Below are positions 46,970 to 55,878 of a DNA stretch of 64,000 nt, in pieces (positions within the stretch are counted from its first letter, which is position 1; each line of letters opens with the position of its first letter). Below the pieces are notes generated by a model. That model ran no database searches. It was not told the DNA's origin and saw only the letters and a list, made by a program, of their open reading frames with translations. The DNA is taken from the NCBI RefSeq assembly GCF_009296025.1, contig NZ_CP045178.1, forward strand, positions 3,782,001 to 3,846,000, written 5' to 3'. Made by a program: the position numbers and the translations under genes. The stretch is from Streptomyces tsukubensis. Lineage in GTDB: Bacteria > Actinomycetota > Actinomycetes > Streptomycetales > Streptomycetaceae.

Positions 46970-47009
46970 CAGCCGGTCAGCCGGTCAGCCGGTCAGCCGG
47001 TCAGCCGGT
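46970..47009. repeat. 8-bp tandem array CAGCCGGT x5
   Basis: Five exact units lie between the divergent frameshifted gene and the DsrE gene. Confidence 0.93.
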
Positions 47010-47102
47010 CAGCCGAGGCTGACGCGCGGATTCCGTATCCACGCGCACAGGTCACTCACAGCGACTCCATGCGGTTGTACCGGCCACGCTTACGATTCGG
47101 TC

Positions 47103-47465
47103 ATGGCGAAGAAGCTCGTGATCAAGGTGACCGCTGGACTCGAAGAACCCGAGCGCTGCTCACAGGCGTTCACGGTGGCGGCCGTCGCCGCGGCGAGCGG
47201 GGTGGAGATCTCCCTCTGGCTGACCGGGGAGTCCGCGTGGTTCGGGCTGCCGGGAAGGGCGGCCGAGTTCGCACTGCCGCACGCCGCCCCCCTGCCTGAG
47301 CTGATCGAGGCGGTCATGTCGGCCGGCACCGTCACGGTGTGCACGCAGTGCGCCGCCCGCAGGGACATCACGGGCGACGACGTCATCGAGGGGGTACGGA
47401 TCGCGGGGGCGCAGGTCTTCGTGAGCGAGATCATGGCCGACGGGGTACAGGCGCTCGTCTACTGA
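47103..47465 (+). CDS. DsrE/DsrF-like small protein
   Basis: The 120-residue protein has the DsrE fold pattern: KKLVIKVTAGLEEPERCSQA at the start (phosphate-loop-like), VEISLWLTGESAWF, TVTVCTQCAARRDIT with a CxxC near residue 80, and AQVFVSEIMADGVQALVY at the end. DsrE relatives carry sulfur on a cysteine. Its place near rhodanese, DUF1416 and a ThiS-like gene suits a sulfur-relay role, which is inference. Confidence 0.88.
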   Translation: MAKKLVIKVTAGLEEPERCSQAFTVAAVAAASGVEISLWLTGESAWFGLPGRAAEFALPHAAPLPELIEAVMSAGTVTVCTQCAARRDITGDDVIEGVRIAGAQVFVSEIMADGVQALVY

Positions 47466-47555
47466 GCGCGGATATATTTATCACCCGACGCTCTCGTGTC
47501 GCACGGGAGGACAATCCAAGGGGCATTCCGGTGCGGGGTTCAGCACCGTAAGTGG

Positions 47556-47816
47556 TCACTGTGGCCGTCGGCCGTCCTGGCGACCGGAGGGTCCTGCGGG
47601 ACGGTTACCGGACGGGTCGTCCTCGTCCCACCAGTGATCGTCCGGGCCGCGCCGGTTGGCGACGATCGCGGCCACCGGCGGAATCACCATGGCCACGACA
47701 CACATACCGATGGCGGCGGGGACGGACCAGAGGCGTACGAAGGCCCAGGCCGAGATGAACAGGACGATGCATCCGCCCATCAGCCAGAAATAGCCACGCC
47801 TGCGTCGCGCGTACAT
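47556..47816 (-). CDS. DUF3099 family membrane protein
   Basis: The 86-residue protein starts YARRRRGYFWLMGGCIVLF, has two membrane helices (second: AAIGMCVVAMVIPPVAAIVAN) and an acidic, Trp-containing tail DDHWWDEDDPSG. This matches DUF3099, function unknown. GGTGGGGAT precedes the ATG. It is convergent with the DsrE gene. Confidence 0.85.
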   Translation of the reverse strand: MYARRRRGYFWLMGGCIVLFISAWAFVRLWSVPAAIGMCVVAMVIPPVAAIVANRRGPDDHWWDEDDPSGNRPAGPSGRQDGRRPQ

Positions 47817-47923
47817 ATCCCCACCGTAAGCCCGCGAGGGCGAAGGAGAGAGGCGCGGGACCAGCGGCGGGAGAGCGCGATGGCAGAGCCGGGCCCCGGG
47901 AACAGCGAGCGGCCCCGACAACG

Positions 47924-48013
47924 GCGAGGAGCGCCGCCGAGGACAGCGAGGCGGGCGCGTCGGCTACAGCGAGAAGCGCCGCCGAGGACAGCGAGGCGGG
48001 CGGGCCGGCGACG
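47924..48013. repeat. 45-bp tandem duplication downstream of DUF1416 gene
   Basis: Two 45-bp copies starting GCGAGGAGCGCCGCCGAGGA, with a few changes and a partial third, lie between the DUF3099 and DUF1416 genes. Confidence 0.88.
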
Positions 48014-48087
48014 CCGAGGAGGGCCGCACCCGGTCCGGGAAGTGTCCAGCTCCCCCGGGGTGCGACCCTCCGGCCTGCCGCGGAGAT

Positions 48088-48375
48088 TCAGACGGAGATG
48101 GCGACCTCCGCCAGGCCCCCGGTCCGCGCGACGACCGTACGGTCTGCGGTGCCGCCGGGGACGAGGGCGCGCAGCGTCCACGTGCCCTCGGCCGCGTAGA
48201 AACGGAACTGTCCTGTCGCCGAGGTCGGGACCTCCGCCGTGAACTCACCCGTCGAGTCCAGCAGACGCACGTAACCGGTGACGGGCTCGCCGTCACGGGT
48301 CACCTGCCCCTGGATGGTGGTCTCGCCGGCCTTGACCGTCGAGGCGTCGGGGCCGCCGGCCTTTGCTCCACACAT
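48088..48375 (-). CDS. DUF1416 family protein
   Basis: The 95-residue protein has a single immunoglobulin-like or CNA-B-like beta domain: IQGQVTRDGEPVTGYVRLLD, TAEVPTSATGQFRFYAAEG and TWTLRALVPGG. DUF1416 genes almost always follow the thiosulfate sulfurtransferase gene in actinobacteria, as here (50 bp apart). Its biochemical role is unknown. GAGGACG precedes the ATG. Confidence 0.92.
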   Translation of the reverse strand: MCGAKAGGPDASTVKAGETTIQGQVTRDGEPVTGYVRLLDSTGEFTAEVPTSATGQFRFYAAEGTWTLRALVPGGTADRTVVARTGGLAEVAISV

Positions 48376-48425
48376 ACGTGTTCGTCCTCAGTTAGGTGTT
48401 CGGGGATGGTGCCTGATGGCCGGCG

Positions 48426-49265
48426 TTACTTGGCCGCGCCCAGCTCGATCGGCACGCCCACGAGCGAGCCGTACTCGGTCCAGGAACCGTCGTAGTTCTT
48501 GACGTTCTGGACGCCGAGCAGCTCGTGCAGCACGAACCAGGTGAGCGCGGAACGCTCACCGATACGGCAGTAGGCGATGGTGTCCTTGGCGAGGTCGACC
48601 TGCTCGTCGGCGTAGAGCTGCTTCAGCTCGTCGTCCGACTTGAAGGTGCCGTCGTCGTTGGCGTTCTTCGACCACGGGATGTTGCGGGCGCTCGGCACGT
48701 GACCGGGGCGCTGCGACTGCTCCTGCGGGAGGTGCGCGGGGGCGAGCAGCTTGCCGCTGAACTCGTCGGGCGAGCGGACGTCGACCAGGTTCTCGTTGCC
48801 GATGGCGTTGATCACGTCGTCACGGTAGGCGCGGATCGAGGCGTCCTGCGGCTTGGCCTTGTACTGCGTCGCGGGGCGCGCGGGCACCTCGCCGACCAGG
48901 TCCCTGGAGTCCAGCTCCCACTTCTTGCGGCCGCCGTCGAGGAGCTGCACGGCGTCGTGGCCGTAGAGCTTGAAGTACCAGTACGCGTAGGAGGCGAACC
49001 AGTTGTTGTTGCCGCCGTAGAGAACGACCGTGTCGTCGTTGGCGATGCCACGTTCGGAGAGCAGCTTCTCGAAGCCCTCCTGGTCGACGAAGTCGCGGCG
49101 CACCGGGTCCTGGAGGTCCGTCTTCCAGTCGATCTTGACGGCGTTCCTGATGTGGTTCTTGTCGTACGCGGAGGTGTCCTCGTCGACCTCCACGATCACG
49201 ACCTTCGGGTCGTCGAGGTGGGCCTCGACCCAGTCTGCGGAGACCAGGACGTCACTGCGGCTCAT
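48426..49265 (-). CDS. cysA: Thiosulfate/3-mercaptopyruvate sulfurtransferase (rhodanese)
   Basis: The 279-residue protein has two rhodanese domains; the first (SADWVEAHLDDPKVVIVEVD) is inactive and the second holds the catalytic Cys in IAYCRIGERSALTW near residue 235. It transfers sulfane sulfur, from thiosulfate in this family. GGAGGAGA precedes the ATG. A cysteine-containing leader peptide lies about 200 bp upstream on the same strand and DUF1416 follows, making a sulfur operon. Confidence 0.95.
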   Translation of the reverse strand: MSRSDVLVSADWVEAHLDDPKVVIVEVDEDTSAYDKNHIRNAVKIDWKTDLQDPVRRDFVDQEGFEKLLSERGIANDDTVVLYGGNNNWFASYAYWYFKLYGHDAVQLLDGGRKKWELDSRDLVGEVPARPATQYKAKPQDASIRAYRDDVINAIGNENLVDVRSPDEFSGKLLAPAHLPQEQSQRPGHVPSARNIPWSKNANDDGTFKSDDELKQLYADEQVDLAKDTIAYCRIGERSALTWFVLHELLGVQNVKNYDGSWTEYGSLVGVPIELGAAK

Positions 49266-49440
49266 ATTTTTCTCCTCCGGGGCGTTGCTGATGGCGGCGG
49301 GTGGTGCGTAGGGGCGTACGCGGCGGGCCCGCACGCCTCGGTCGGGCGGGGACCCTGCTGGGTACTCCCCCGGTCGGGCGGGGCGGCCACGCGGTACGCG
49401 GGAGGCCGTCGGAAGGATGGCCGGGCGCGGAGCGGGCGCG

Positions 49441-49457
49441 GCGACCGGAGCGGTCGC
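49441..49457 (-). promoter_or_regulatory. Hairpin between leader peptide and rhodanese gene
   Basis: GCGACCG-GAG-CGGTCGC is a perfect 7-3-7 hairpin starting 6 bases after the leader stop codon. It is well placed for attenuation or processing when ribosomes stall on the cysteine codons. Another GGTCGGGCGGGG pair lies nearer the rhodanese start. Confidence 0.4.
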
Positions 49458-49463
49458 GCGATC

Positions 49464-49571
49464 TCAGGCGTCGCGACAGAGCATGGCGGCGACGCGGCAC
49501 AGGTCGATGGCCCGCCGCTTCGTCAGATCCGCCTGTCCCCTGCGCCGGGGACCGCTCAGTGAATACCGCAT
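49464..49571 (-). CDS. Cysteine-containing sulfur leader peptide (35 residues)
   Basis: The product begins RYSLSGPRRRGQADL and ends DLCRVAAMLCRDA, the DLCRVA...LCR ending typical of the actinobacterial leader peptides upstream of sulfur genes. Two Cys codons near the end fit translation-dependent control by cysteine supply. There is no ribosome site: a -10 box TACGAT ends 7 bases before the ATG, so the mRNA should be leaderless. It precedes the rhodanese gene. Confidence 0.78.
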   Translation of the reverse strand: MRYSLSGPRRRGQADLTKRRAIDLCRVAAMLCRDA

Positions 49572-49578
49572 GGGTCCG

Positions 49579-49607
49579 ATCGTAGGGATCGACAGTGGGG
49601 CATGTCA
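49579..49607 (-). promoter_or_regulatory. Promoter of the sulfur leader peptide operon
   Basis: On the minus strand TGACAT is followed after 17 bases by TACGAT, a good SigA/HrdB-type promoter. Transcription should start at or next to the A of the leader ATG. Confidence 0.65.
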
Positions 49608-49916
49608 CCGCCATGTCGAATGATGAGACGGGATCGCCCATATGGTGGACAGATTCCCGCCATCGACGTCGCCGGGGCGTCGGCTGAACCTCCCCGAGGC
49701 CACTTCGCAGCCCCCGAAAGGCTCCTAAGGGGTCCTTGCGCCCCTCTCCGGAGTCGAACTCATCTACGGTACGGACGGCTCTGTCTCGCACTGCGGACCA
49801 CGACCACGGAGTACCGGCGGGGAGCGGGACGACGGCGGTCGGCCACCGGCCACCGATCACGGTGACCGCCGATCACGGTGACCCGCGAGGGCGGTCATCC
49901 CGCGCCTCGCGGTCTC
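49608..49916. other. Intergenic region upstream of sulfur leader
   Basis: No gene is seen. It holds a partial dispersed element (AAGGGGTCCTTGCG, 49729-49742) and two copies of CGATCACGGTGACC near 49854-49882. Confidence 0.55.
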
Positions 49917-50642
49917 CTACCCGATGAGTTTCAGCTCCGAACCCGTTACGCCGATCTCCACACCGTCCTTGCCCGCGCGCACCTTGTCGAGGGCGATCCC
50001 GCCGGGCAGTCCCTCGATCTTCTGGCCGAAGTCGGTGAGGTCCCTGATGCTCCGCTCCGCGACGGGAACTCCCAGGTCGGGCACGGAGTCGGCGTGCAAC
50101 CGCACGGTGGACCCCGACACCTGGGCCGAGCACAGCACCGCGATGGGCCCGACCTTCGCCCCGAGGACGGTGGCCTCGACGGAGAGTTTGAGCCTGCCGT
50201 CGCCTCCGTCGGAGAGCCCCGCCACCTTCGCGGTGACGCCAGGGGCGAGCTTGATCGGCTCGGCCTGTGCGGCCTTGAGGAGTTCGGCGTAGGAGACGAC
50301 GGCGGTGCCGCTCGCGCTGTCCGCCGTCGCGGAGCTGTAGTCCCCGGAGAAGCGGACGCCCCGCATGTGGGCGTCGATCGTGGCGATACGGATCTTCGCG
50401 TCCTGCGCGGTGGCCTCGTACCCCTTGATGCCGATCTCCACGTCATCCAGCTTCTTGCCGGCCGCCTGGGTCAGGAAGGGGAAGCCGTGGATGGAGACGT
50501 CCGGGTCGCTCGCGAGGTGCTCGCTCGACCGCACCCGGCTCGCGGCCTCGCCCTCCGCGTAGTGCACGGCGATCCGATCACCCACCACGAAGAGGACGCC
50601 AAGCACGAGGACGACTGTCACCAGTATTCGCAGTGCGCGCAT
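49917..50642 (-). CDS. DUF2993 (LmeA-like) exported lipid-binding-type protein
   Basis: The 241-residue protein has one N-terminal membrane helix, LRILVTVVLVLGVLFVVGDR, then a DUF2993 domain with DPDVSIHGFPFLTQAAGKKLDDVEI, where HGFPFLTQ is the family signature, and VTAKVAGLSDGGDGRLK. LmeA of mycobacteria acts in the periplasm on lipoglycan biogenesis and has a BPI/TULIP-like fold; the role here is unknown. GGGGAAAC precedes the ATG. Confidence 0.9.
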   Translation of the reverse strand: MRALRILVTVVLVLGVLFVVGDRIAVHYAEGEAASRVRSSEHLASDPDVSIHGFPFLTQAAGKKLDDVEIGIKGYEATAQDAKIRIATIDAHMRGVRFSGDYSSATADSASGTAVVSYAELLKAAQAEPIKLAPGVTAKVAGLSDGGDGRLKLSVEATVLGAKVGPIAVLCSAQVSGSTVRLHADSVPDLGVPVAERSIRDLTDFGQKIEGLPGGIALDKVRAGKDGVEIGVTGSELKLIG

Positions 50643-50755
50643 GTATCGCTGTTTCCCCTCGAAGTGCCCTTGAACCGGACCGGATGCGGGCCCGGATTGC
50701 GTGTCCTGAGGGGTCCTTGCGATTCGGGGAGTCCGAGCGGCCCCCGCGGCTCGGG

Positions 50756-50790
50756 CGGCTCGGGCGCCCATATGGCAAGGCCCCTATGGG
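50756..50790 (-). repeat. Dispersed AGGGGCCTTGCCATATG element, inverted copy
   Basis: Read on the minus strand, TAGGGGCCTTGCCATATG followed by GGCGCCCGAGC is nearly the same as the copy at 3326. A partial plus-strand copy AGGGGTCCTTGCG lies at 50710, so the two could pair into a long hairpin upstream of the DUF2993 gene. Confidence 0.6.
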
Positions 50791-50820
50791 CCCCCGATTT
50801 CCCCGGGGGCCCCACGTGGC

Positions 50821-52710
50821 TCAGCCGAGCGCCCTGCCGAGGACGTAGACGGCCGGGGCCGCCGCGGCCAGCGGGAGGGCGACGCCCGCCGTCATGTGGA
50901 CGAAGCGCGACGGGTAGTCGTAGCTGGCGACCCGGTGCCCGATCAGGGCGCACACACCCGCGCCCAGGCCGAGGAGGGCGCCGGAAGAGCCGAAGCCGTT
51001 CATCGCGCCCACCGCGATCCCCGCACCCGCCGACACGATCAGCGCGGCGGCCACGGAGGCGACAAGGGGCAGCGGCAGCGCCCTGACGACCACGGCGACC
51101 GCGACGGCGACCGTGCCCACGACGACCGCGTCGTCCGAGGCCGCGAGATGCCCGGCGGCGACGATCGCCAGCGCGGCGGAGACGACGGTCGCCATCAGCC
51201 CCGCCATCCGCTCGTCGGACGAGGCGTGACTGCGGAGCTGGAGGGTGACCGCGAGCAGCACCCACACGCCGAGCGTGCCGAGGATGGCGGCGGGACCGTT
51301 CTCCCTGCCCACGGCGAGGAGCACGATGTCGGCGACGACCCCGCCGAGGAAGGCGAGCGCGATGCCCTGCCTGGCCGGCCACATGCCGTTGAGCCTGAAC
51401 CAGCCGGCCGCCGTCACGGCCTGGAGCACGATCAGCGGTACGAGCAGCGCGTACTGGCCCATGGCCGCGCCCCCGCAGAGCAGCAGCGCGAGCAGCGCGG
51501 TCAGACCGGCGGGCTGCATACCGGGCTCTATCACCGGCGAACGGCCCTCGGCTCGGGCCCGCTGGGCGTCGGTGACGCGGGTGTTGCCGGTGAGGGTGGC
51601 GGGGCCGTACCCGGAGGCGGCCCCCGTCCCGTCGGCGTCCTGCGGGGCGCCGACTCCCGCCGGGCCCACGGGGGCCACCGGGGCCGCGGGGGTGCCGGGG
51701 GCGCCGGGGGCGCCTTGGGCGCCTTGGGCGCCGAGGGCGGGGCTCGTCCCCGGCATGGAGTTCACGCCCGGCATGGGGGTCTCACCCGGCATGGGATTCG
51801 CACCCGGCATGGGGCTTCCTGTCCGACGCTGCTGTGGGGCCGGCTGAGACTGCCGCTCCCCGGTTGTCCTGGGCGGCCCCTGGGGCTCGTGTCCCGGTGC
51901 CGGCATCTCGGGAGGCAGCGGGCCGCCCGCGGTCCCGTAGGCGGTGGACTGCCCGTACGAATCCTGCGGCCGGTACGAGTCCTGCGGCCGGACGTACGCG
52001 TTCGCCGGCTGTCCGTACGGGGCGGACGGCTGCCCGTACAGGTCGGAAGGCTGCCCGTACGGCGAGGGCGGCTGCTGCCCGGCGTACGGCGACGGCCCGT
52101 CCTGCCCGCCCCCGAAGGGGTCGGCCGGGGCGTAGGGCCCGGGTGCGGCGGCAGCCCCGTAGGACTCGTCAGGCCGTCCGTACGGCTGCTGCGGGTCCTG
52201 GATCGGCTGCGCCTGCGGCGGCTGCCCTAGTCCCTGTCCCCGTCCGTGCCCCTGCCCTTGTCCCTGTCCTTGTCCCTGTCCCTGTCCCTGTCCCTGATGC
52301 TGTCCGTACGCGTCGCCGTAGCCGCCCAAGCCGGCCTGCGACGGCAGGTAGGCCGTCTCCTCCGCCGACGAGGAGTCGTCCGGGCGCACCACCGCATGGG
52401 TCTGCGTCTCCCAGGTCTGGCCCTGCCAGGTCTGGGTGAACTGCTGGGCGGCGTCGTCGTGTCCCTGCTGCCTGCCCGGCCACACGCCCCCCGGACGCCG
52501 GCCGTGCCCCTCCGGCGAGTACTGATCCGAGACGTACTGATCCGAGGCGTACTGCCCCGCCGGATGCCGCTCCTGCGGATAGCCATCCTGCTGCGGAGCC
52601 TGCGGGGGCTGCGGAGCCTGCGGGGCGCGCGGGTCCCGCGACGGCTGCCCGTCGCCGTCACGCCGGTACGGGTCGTACGCCTCATGGGGCTCGTACGGCT
52701 GATTACTCAT
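50821..52710 (-). CDS. Large membrane protein with disordered Q/P/G-rich N-terminal region
   Basis: The 629-residue protein has ~370 residues of low complexity (GQGQGQ runs, PYGQPS-type repeats, MPG repeats) followed by about ten hydrophobic helices starting GLTALLALLLCGGAAMGQYA and ending AAPAVYVLGRALG. The C-terminal half looks like an integral membrane protein of unknown family conserved in streptomycetes. It starts 10 bp after the ThiS/MoaD gene, so they are cotranscribed. GQ repeats come from 6-bp slippage units near 52253-52303. Confidence 0.75.
   Translation of the reverse strand: MSNQPYEPHEAYDPYRRDGDGQPSRDPRAPQAPQPPQAPQQDGYPQERHPAGQYASDQYVSDQYSPEGHGRRPGGVWPGRQQGHDDAAQQFTQTWQGQTWETQTHAVVRPDDSSSAEETAYLPSQAGLGGYGDAYGQHQGQGQGQGQGQGQGQGHGRGQGLGQPPQAQPIQDPQQPYGRPDESYGAAAAPGPYAPADPFGGGQDGPSPYAGQQPPSPYGQPSDLYGQPSAPYGQPANAYVRPQDSYRPQDSYGQSTAYGTAGGPLPPEMPAPGHEPQGPPRTTGERQSQPAPQQRRTGSPMPGANPMPGETPMPGVNSMPGTSPALGAQGAQGAPGAPGTPAAPVAPVGPAGVGAPQDADGTGAASGYGPATLTGNTRVTDAQRARAEGRSPVIEPGMQPAGLTALLALLLCGGAAMGQYALLVPLIVLQAVTAAGWFRLNGMWPARQGIALAFLGGVVADIVLLAVGRENGPAAILGTLGVWVLLAVTLQLRSHASSDERMAGLMATVVSAALAIVAAGHLAASDDAVVVGTVAVAVAVVVRALPLPLVASVAAALIVSAGAGIAVGAMNGFGSSGALLGLGAGVCALIGHRVASYDYPSRFVHMTAGVALPLAAAAPAVYVLGRALG
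52253..52303 (-). repeat. 6-bp GTCCCT repeats encoding GQ
   Basis: About eight CTGTCC-like units encode the Gly-Gln run in the large membrane protein. Confidence 0.85.
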
Positions 52711-52720
52711 GGTGTGGGGG

Positions 52721-52975
52721 TCACCCTCCTGCGAACGGCGGGAGCACCTCGACCGTGCCGCCCTCGGCCAGCCGTACCGTCTCATGCCCGCGGGCACCCA
52801 CGGGGTCCCCGTCGATGAGGAACGAGCAGCGGGACAGGACGAGGGACAGCTCCCCGGGATGGCGTACGCGCGCCTGCGCGAGCGCCTCCGCCAGGGTCTC
52901 CGCGTCGTACGGCTCCTCGGCGCGACCGGCCGCGGCCTTGGCCGCCGCCCAGTAGCGCATGGTGCCGACCGCCAT
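52721..52975 (-). CDS. MoaD/ThiS-family sulfur carrier protein
   Basis: The 84-residue beta-grasp protein has TMRYWAAAKAAAGRAEEPYDA at the start, SFLIDGDPVGARGHETVRL in the middle, and ends PPFAGG. The C-terminal Gly-Gly is the site of adenylation and thiocarboxylation. It could serve molybdopterin, thiamine or cysteine synthesis. It is immediately upstream of the large membrane protein. Confidence 0.9.
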   Translation of the reverse strand: MAVGTMRYWAAAKAAAGRAEEPYDAETLAEALAQARVRHPGELSLVLSRCSFLIDGDPVGARGHETVRLAEGGTVEVLPPFAGG

Positions 52976-53199
52976 ACGGCGCTCCCTTCTCCTGCCGAAC
53001 CGGAGGGCCCGTGCCCGTCCGGCCGCCGCATGTGCACGGCTCTTGTGCGCCCTCCATCATGGCGCCTCCCGGTCGCGGCCCCCGCCCCGCTCCCCCGCGT
53101 TCCATGTCACACGGCCCACCGCCACGCGGCCCGCACCCCTGGGGCCTGTCGGACAGGCCCCAGTAGCCGCGCCTCGGCCACCCATGGGGACACCCCGGG

Positions 53200-54324
53200 T
53201 CAGACCGCTTCGGCCGCCCATTGGGCGATGCGCGCGAGCAGTCCTTCTCCTGCCGCGTTCTCCGCGTGGCCCATGCCCGGCTCCAGCCACAGTTCCGCGC
53301 CGCCGTCCGCCGCGGCGGCCAACATGCGGGGGTGGTCGAGCGGGAAGTACGGGTCGCGGTCCCCGTGCACGATGAGCAGCGGTGTCGGGGCGATCAGCGG
53401 CACCGACTCGACGGGTGAGAGCGGCACCGGGTCCCAGTCGCGGTCGTGGATACGGGTGCGCAGTCCGTACCGCCCGACGACCCTGCCCACGGGGCGGGTG
53501 ACCAGCCAGTGCAGGCGTCGCATGGGGGCGGTGCCCCGGTAGTACCAACGGGCGGGCGCACTGACGGAGACGACGGCGTCGGTCGCGTACACCGCGTCCG
53601 CCCCGGCCCTCACGTCCGCCCCTGCCCTCACGTCCGCCCCTGCCCTCACGTCCGCCCCGGCCGTCGCGTCCGTCCCGGCCCTCACGTCCCCGGCCGCCAC
53701 ATCCGCCCCTGCCGCCACGCCCACCGGGTCCGTATCGCCCAGCGTGCTCGCCTCGGCCGTCCCCTTCGTCCCGCCCGGCCCACCGTCCCCGGCAGGCCCG
53801 CCGCCGTCCCCCGCCGACCCGATCCGCGCCGCGCAGCGCGCTGCCGCCCGCGCTTCAGTGCGCCCCCCATGCTCCGCGCCCGTCGCCGGGCCGTCCGCGC
53901 GGTGCAGCGCCGCGTGGCGCAGGACGACCGATCCGCCCATCGAGAAGCCCACGGTCACCACATGCCGGTGCCCGAGCGACCGCCCCCACGCCACGGCCGC
54001 GGCGAGGTCCCGTACCTCCCTGTCGCCGACGGTGGAGCGGCCCGAGGAGCGGCCGTGGCCCCGGAAGGAGAACGTGATCACGGCCGCACGCTGGGCGAAC
54101 GCCCGAGCGGCCCGGCGGACGTGCGGCCGGTCGAGGTCCCCGGTGAATCCATGTGCGAGGACGATCACAGTCCCCTCGGGGTTTACGGGGCCCGCCTCGT
54201 ACGCGGCCTCGATCACCACCCCGTCATCCGTACGCAATATCGCCCGAATCCGACCGTCGGTCACGTCGGGTGCACCAGCTGTCACAGGGGTTGTCGTGTT
54301 CGTGTCCGACGACGGGGAACTCAT
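53200..54324 (-). CDS. Alpha/beta hydrolase with repetitive insertion
   Basis: The 374-residue protein has the hydrolase core: [20 protein letters not shown], nucleophile GFSMGGSV (Ser128), [17 protein letters not shown] acid loop and GMGHAENA with the catalytic His. Residues ~142-248 are an Ala/Gly/Asp-rich insertion with (V)RAGAD repeats in the lid position, making the protein about 100 residues longer than usual. It is divergent from glnR. Substrate unknown. Confidence 0.85.
   Translation of the reverse strand: MSSPSSDTNTTTPVTAGAPDVTDGRIRAILRTDDGVVIEAAYEAGPVNPEGTVIVLAHGFTGDLDRPHVRRAARAFAQRAAVITFSFRGHGRSSGRSTVGDREVRDLAAAVAWGRSLGHRHVVTVGFSMGGSVVLRHAALHRADGPATGAEHGGRTEARAAARCAARIGSAGDGGGPAGDGGPGGTKGTAEASTLGDTDPVGVAAGADVAAGDVRAGTDATAGADVRAGADVRAGADVRAGADAVYATDAVVSVSAPARWYYRGTAPMRRLHWLVTRPVGRVVGRYGLRTRIHDRDWDPVPLSPVESVPLIAPTPLLIVHGDRDPYFPLDHPRMLAAAADGGAELWLEPGMGHAENAAGEGLLARIAQWAAEAV
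53602..53695 (-). repeat. 18-bp in-frame repeats in hydrolase lid
   Basis: Units like GCCCTCACGTCCGCCCCT recur about four to five times and encode the RAGADV repeats in the hydrolase insertion. Confidence 0.85.
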
Positions 54325-54696
54325 GTGGGCTATTCTGCTGGGAAGAGGATCCGGGCAGCGAAGCCCCCGGGTCCTTTCGTGCTTTCCGGCGCTTTGTATA
54401 CGACCGCGTGTCGAACCCGTATACAAGCGCCAGGAAATCGACGGGACCCGTGCCCGTCGGGCGCGGAAACACGTTCAGACCGAGTACGACGACAACTTCA
54501 GACCGAGTACCGAGTACGGAAACAAGTACAGACGAGTGCGGAACCAAGTACGAAGCAGTGCCGCAACCCCGCTCGCGGCCGGAAGACCGCGACCGGGAAC
54601 CCATCGCACGGACCGAGGAGGAACCGACGTAATGGGCGAGCGCAACGTGCACCACTCCTGTCAGACGAGCCCTACCGGGGAAGCAGGTGCCGGCCG
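54325..54696. other. Intergenic region upstream of glnR
   Basis: No gene is supported although the frame of glnR stays open across it. CAGACCGAGTAC and related AAGTAC repeats occur at 54476-54580; the region is more A-rich than its surroundings and should hold the glnR promoter. Confidence 0.55.
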
Positions 54697-55560
54697 ATGA
54701 GCTCTCTGCTGCTCCTGACGAACGCCCTTCAGCCGTCGACGGAGGTGCTTCCCGCTCTCGGCCTGCTGCTGCACAACGTGCGGGTGGCCCCCGCCGAGGG
54801 CCCCGCCCTGGTCGACACCCCCGGTGCCGACGTCATCCTGATCGACGGCCGCCGTGACCTGCCCCAGGTCAGGTCCCTGTGCCAGCTCCTGCGCTCCACG
54901 GGCCCCGGCTGCCCCCTGATCCTCGTCGTCACCGAGGGCGGCCTCGCGGCCGTCACCGCCGACTGGGGCATCGACGACGTCCTGCTCGACACCGCGGGCC
55001 CCGCGGAGGTCGAGGCGCGGCTGCGGCTCTCCATGGGACGCCAGCAGATCACCGCGGACGACAGCCCGATGGAGATCCGCAACGGCGACCTCTCCGTGGA
55101 CGAGGCCACCTACAGCGCCAAACTCAAGGGCCGGGTCCTCGACCTGACCTTCAAGGAGTTCGAGCTGCTGAAATACCTGGCACAGCACCCCGGCCGGGTC
55201 TTCACCCGCGCCCAGCTGCTCCAGGAGGTGTGGGGGTACGACTACTTCGGCGGTACCCGCACCGTGGACGTGCACGTCAGGCGGTTGCGGGCCAAGCTCG
55301 GCCCCGAGAACGAGTCCCTGATCGGCACGGTGCGCAACGTCGGCTACCGCTTCGTCACCCCCGAGAAGCCGGAGCGCAAGCAGGACCGGCAGCCGGAGCG
55401 TCAGCAGGAACGGCAGCCTGAGCAGCGCACCCCGGCCGCCCCGCACTCCGGGGCACCGGCCGCCGCCCACCCCACTGCCGCCCACCTCGACCGGTCCTCA
55501 GCCGAGGGCTCCGCGGTCCGGGACCCCGCTCCCTCCGTCACGCACTCCCGGGCGAAGTGA
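54697..55560 (+). CDS. glnR: GlnR, orphan OmpR-family nitrogen regulator
   Basis: The 287-residue protein opens [20 protein letters not shown] and has the atypical GlnR receiver (residues ~1-120) and the winged-helix output domain ([36 protein letters not shown]). GlnR activates glutamine synthetase, ammonium and nitrate uptake genes. Its receiver lacks the full phosphorylation pocket and works by constitutive dimerisation. The C-terminal ~60 residues are a species-specific Arg/Gln/Pro/Ala-rich tail. The frame is open far upstream but the similarity begins at this ATG. Confidence 0.96.
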   Translation: MSSLLLLTNALQPSTEVLPALGLLLHNVRVAPAEGPALVDTPGADVILIDGRRDLPQVRSLCQLLRSTGPGCPLILVVTEGGLAAVTADWGIDDVLLDTAGPAEVEARLRLSMGRQQITADDSPMEIRNGDLSVDEATYSAKLKGRVLDLTFKEFELLKYLAQHPGRVFTRAQLLQEVWGYDYFGGTRTVDVHVRRLRAKLGPENESLIGTVRNVGYRFVTPEKPERKQDRQPERQQERQPEQRTPAAPHSGAPAAAHPTAAHLDRSSAEGSAVRDPAPSVTHSRAK

Positions 55561-55878
55561 AGGGCGGATCCGTTCCGCCTCTGCCGAAACAGGGGTGGCA
55601 CTGATCCGCTCTTCGCCTCCGCTCTTCGCGTCTCCGTCTCCGCCCGTCGTCCCGCCGCCGCCCGACTCGGGACGGCGTGCGGAGGCGGCGGGCGCGGACG
55701 GCGTGCACGGATGGTGTGCGCGACCGTATGTGCGCGGACGATGTGCACGTACGGCCGCGCGGGGCTGCCACCTACCGCCTGCTCGCCTGCCCGCCTGCCC
55801 GCCTGAGACCTCACGGGCTCCCGGGGTGACATGTCATGGCCAGGCCGGCGCCCGGATCACCCCGCGTAGACTTCCGGC
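55561..55878. other. Intergenic region between glnR and lacI-type gene
   Basis: No gene is seen. CTGCCCGC runs three times near 55785-55805 and GTGTGCG/ATGTGC units recur around 55700-55750. Confidence 0.55.

Noticed and set aside
53446..54696. Long open frame extending glnR upstream by 417 codons
   Set aside because: It runs antisense through the hydrolase gene and similarity to GlnR begins precisely at the ATG at 54697.
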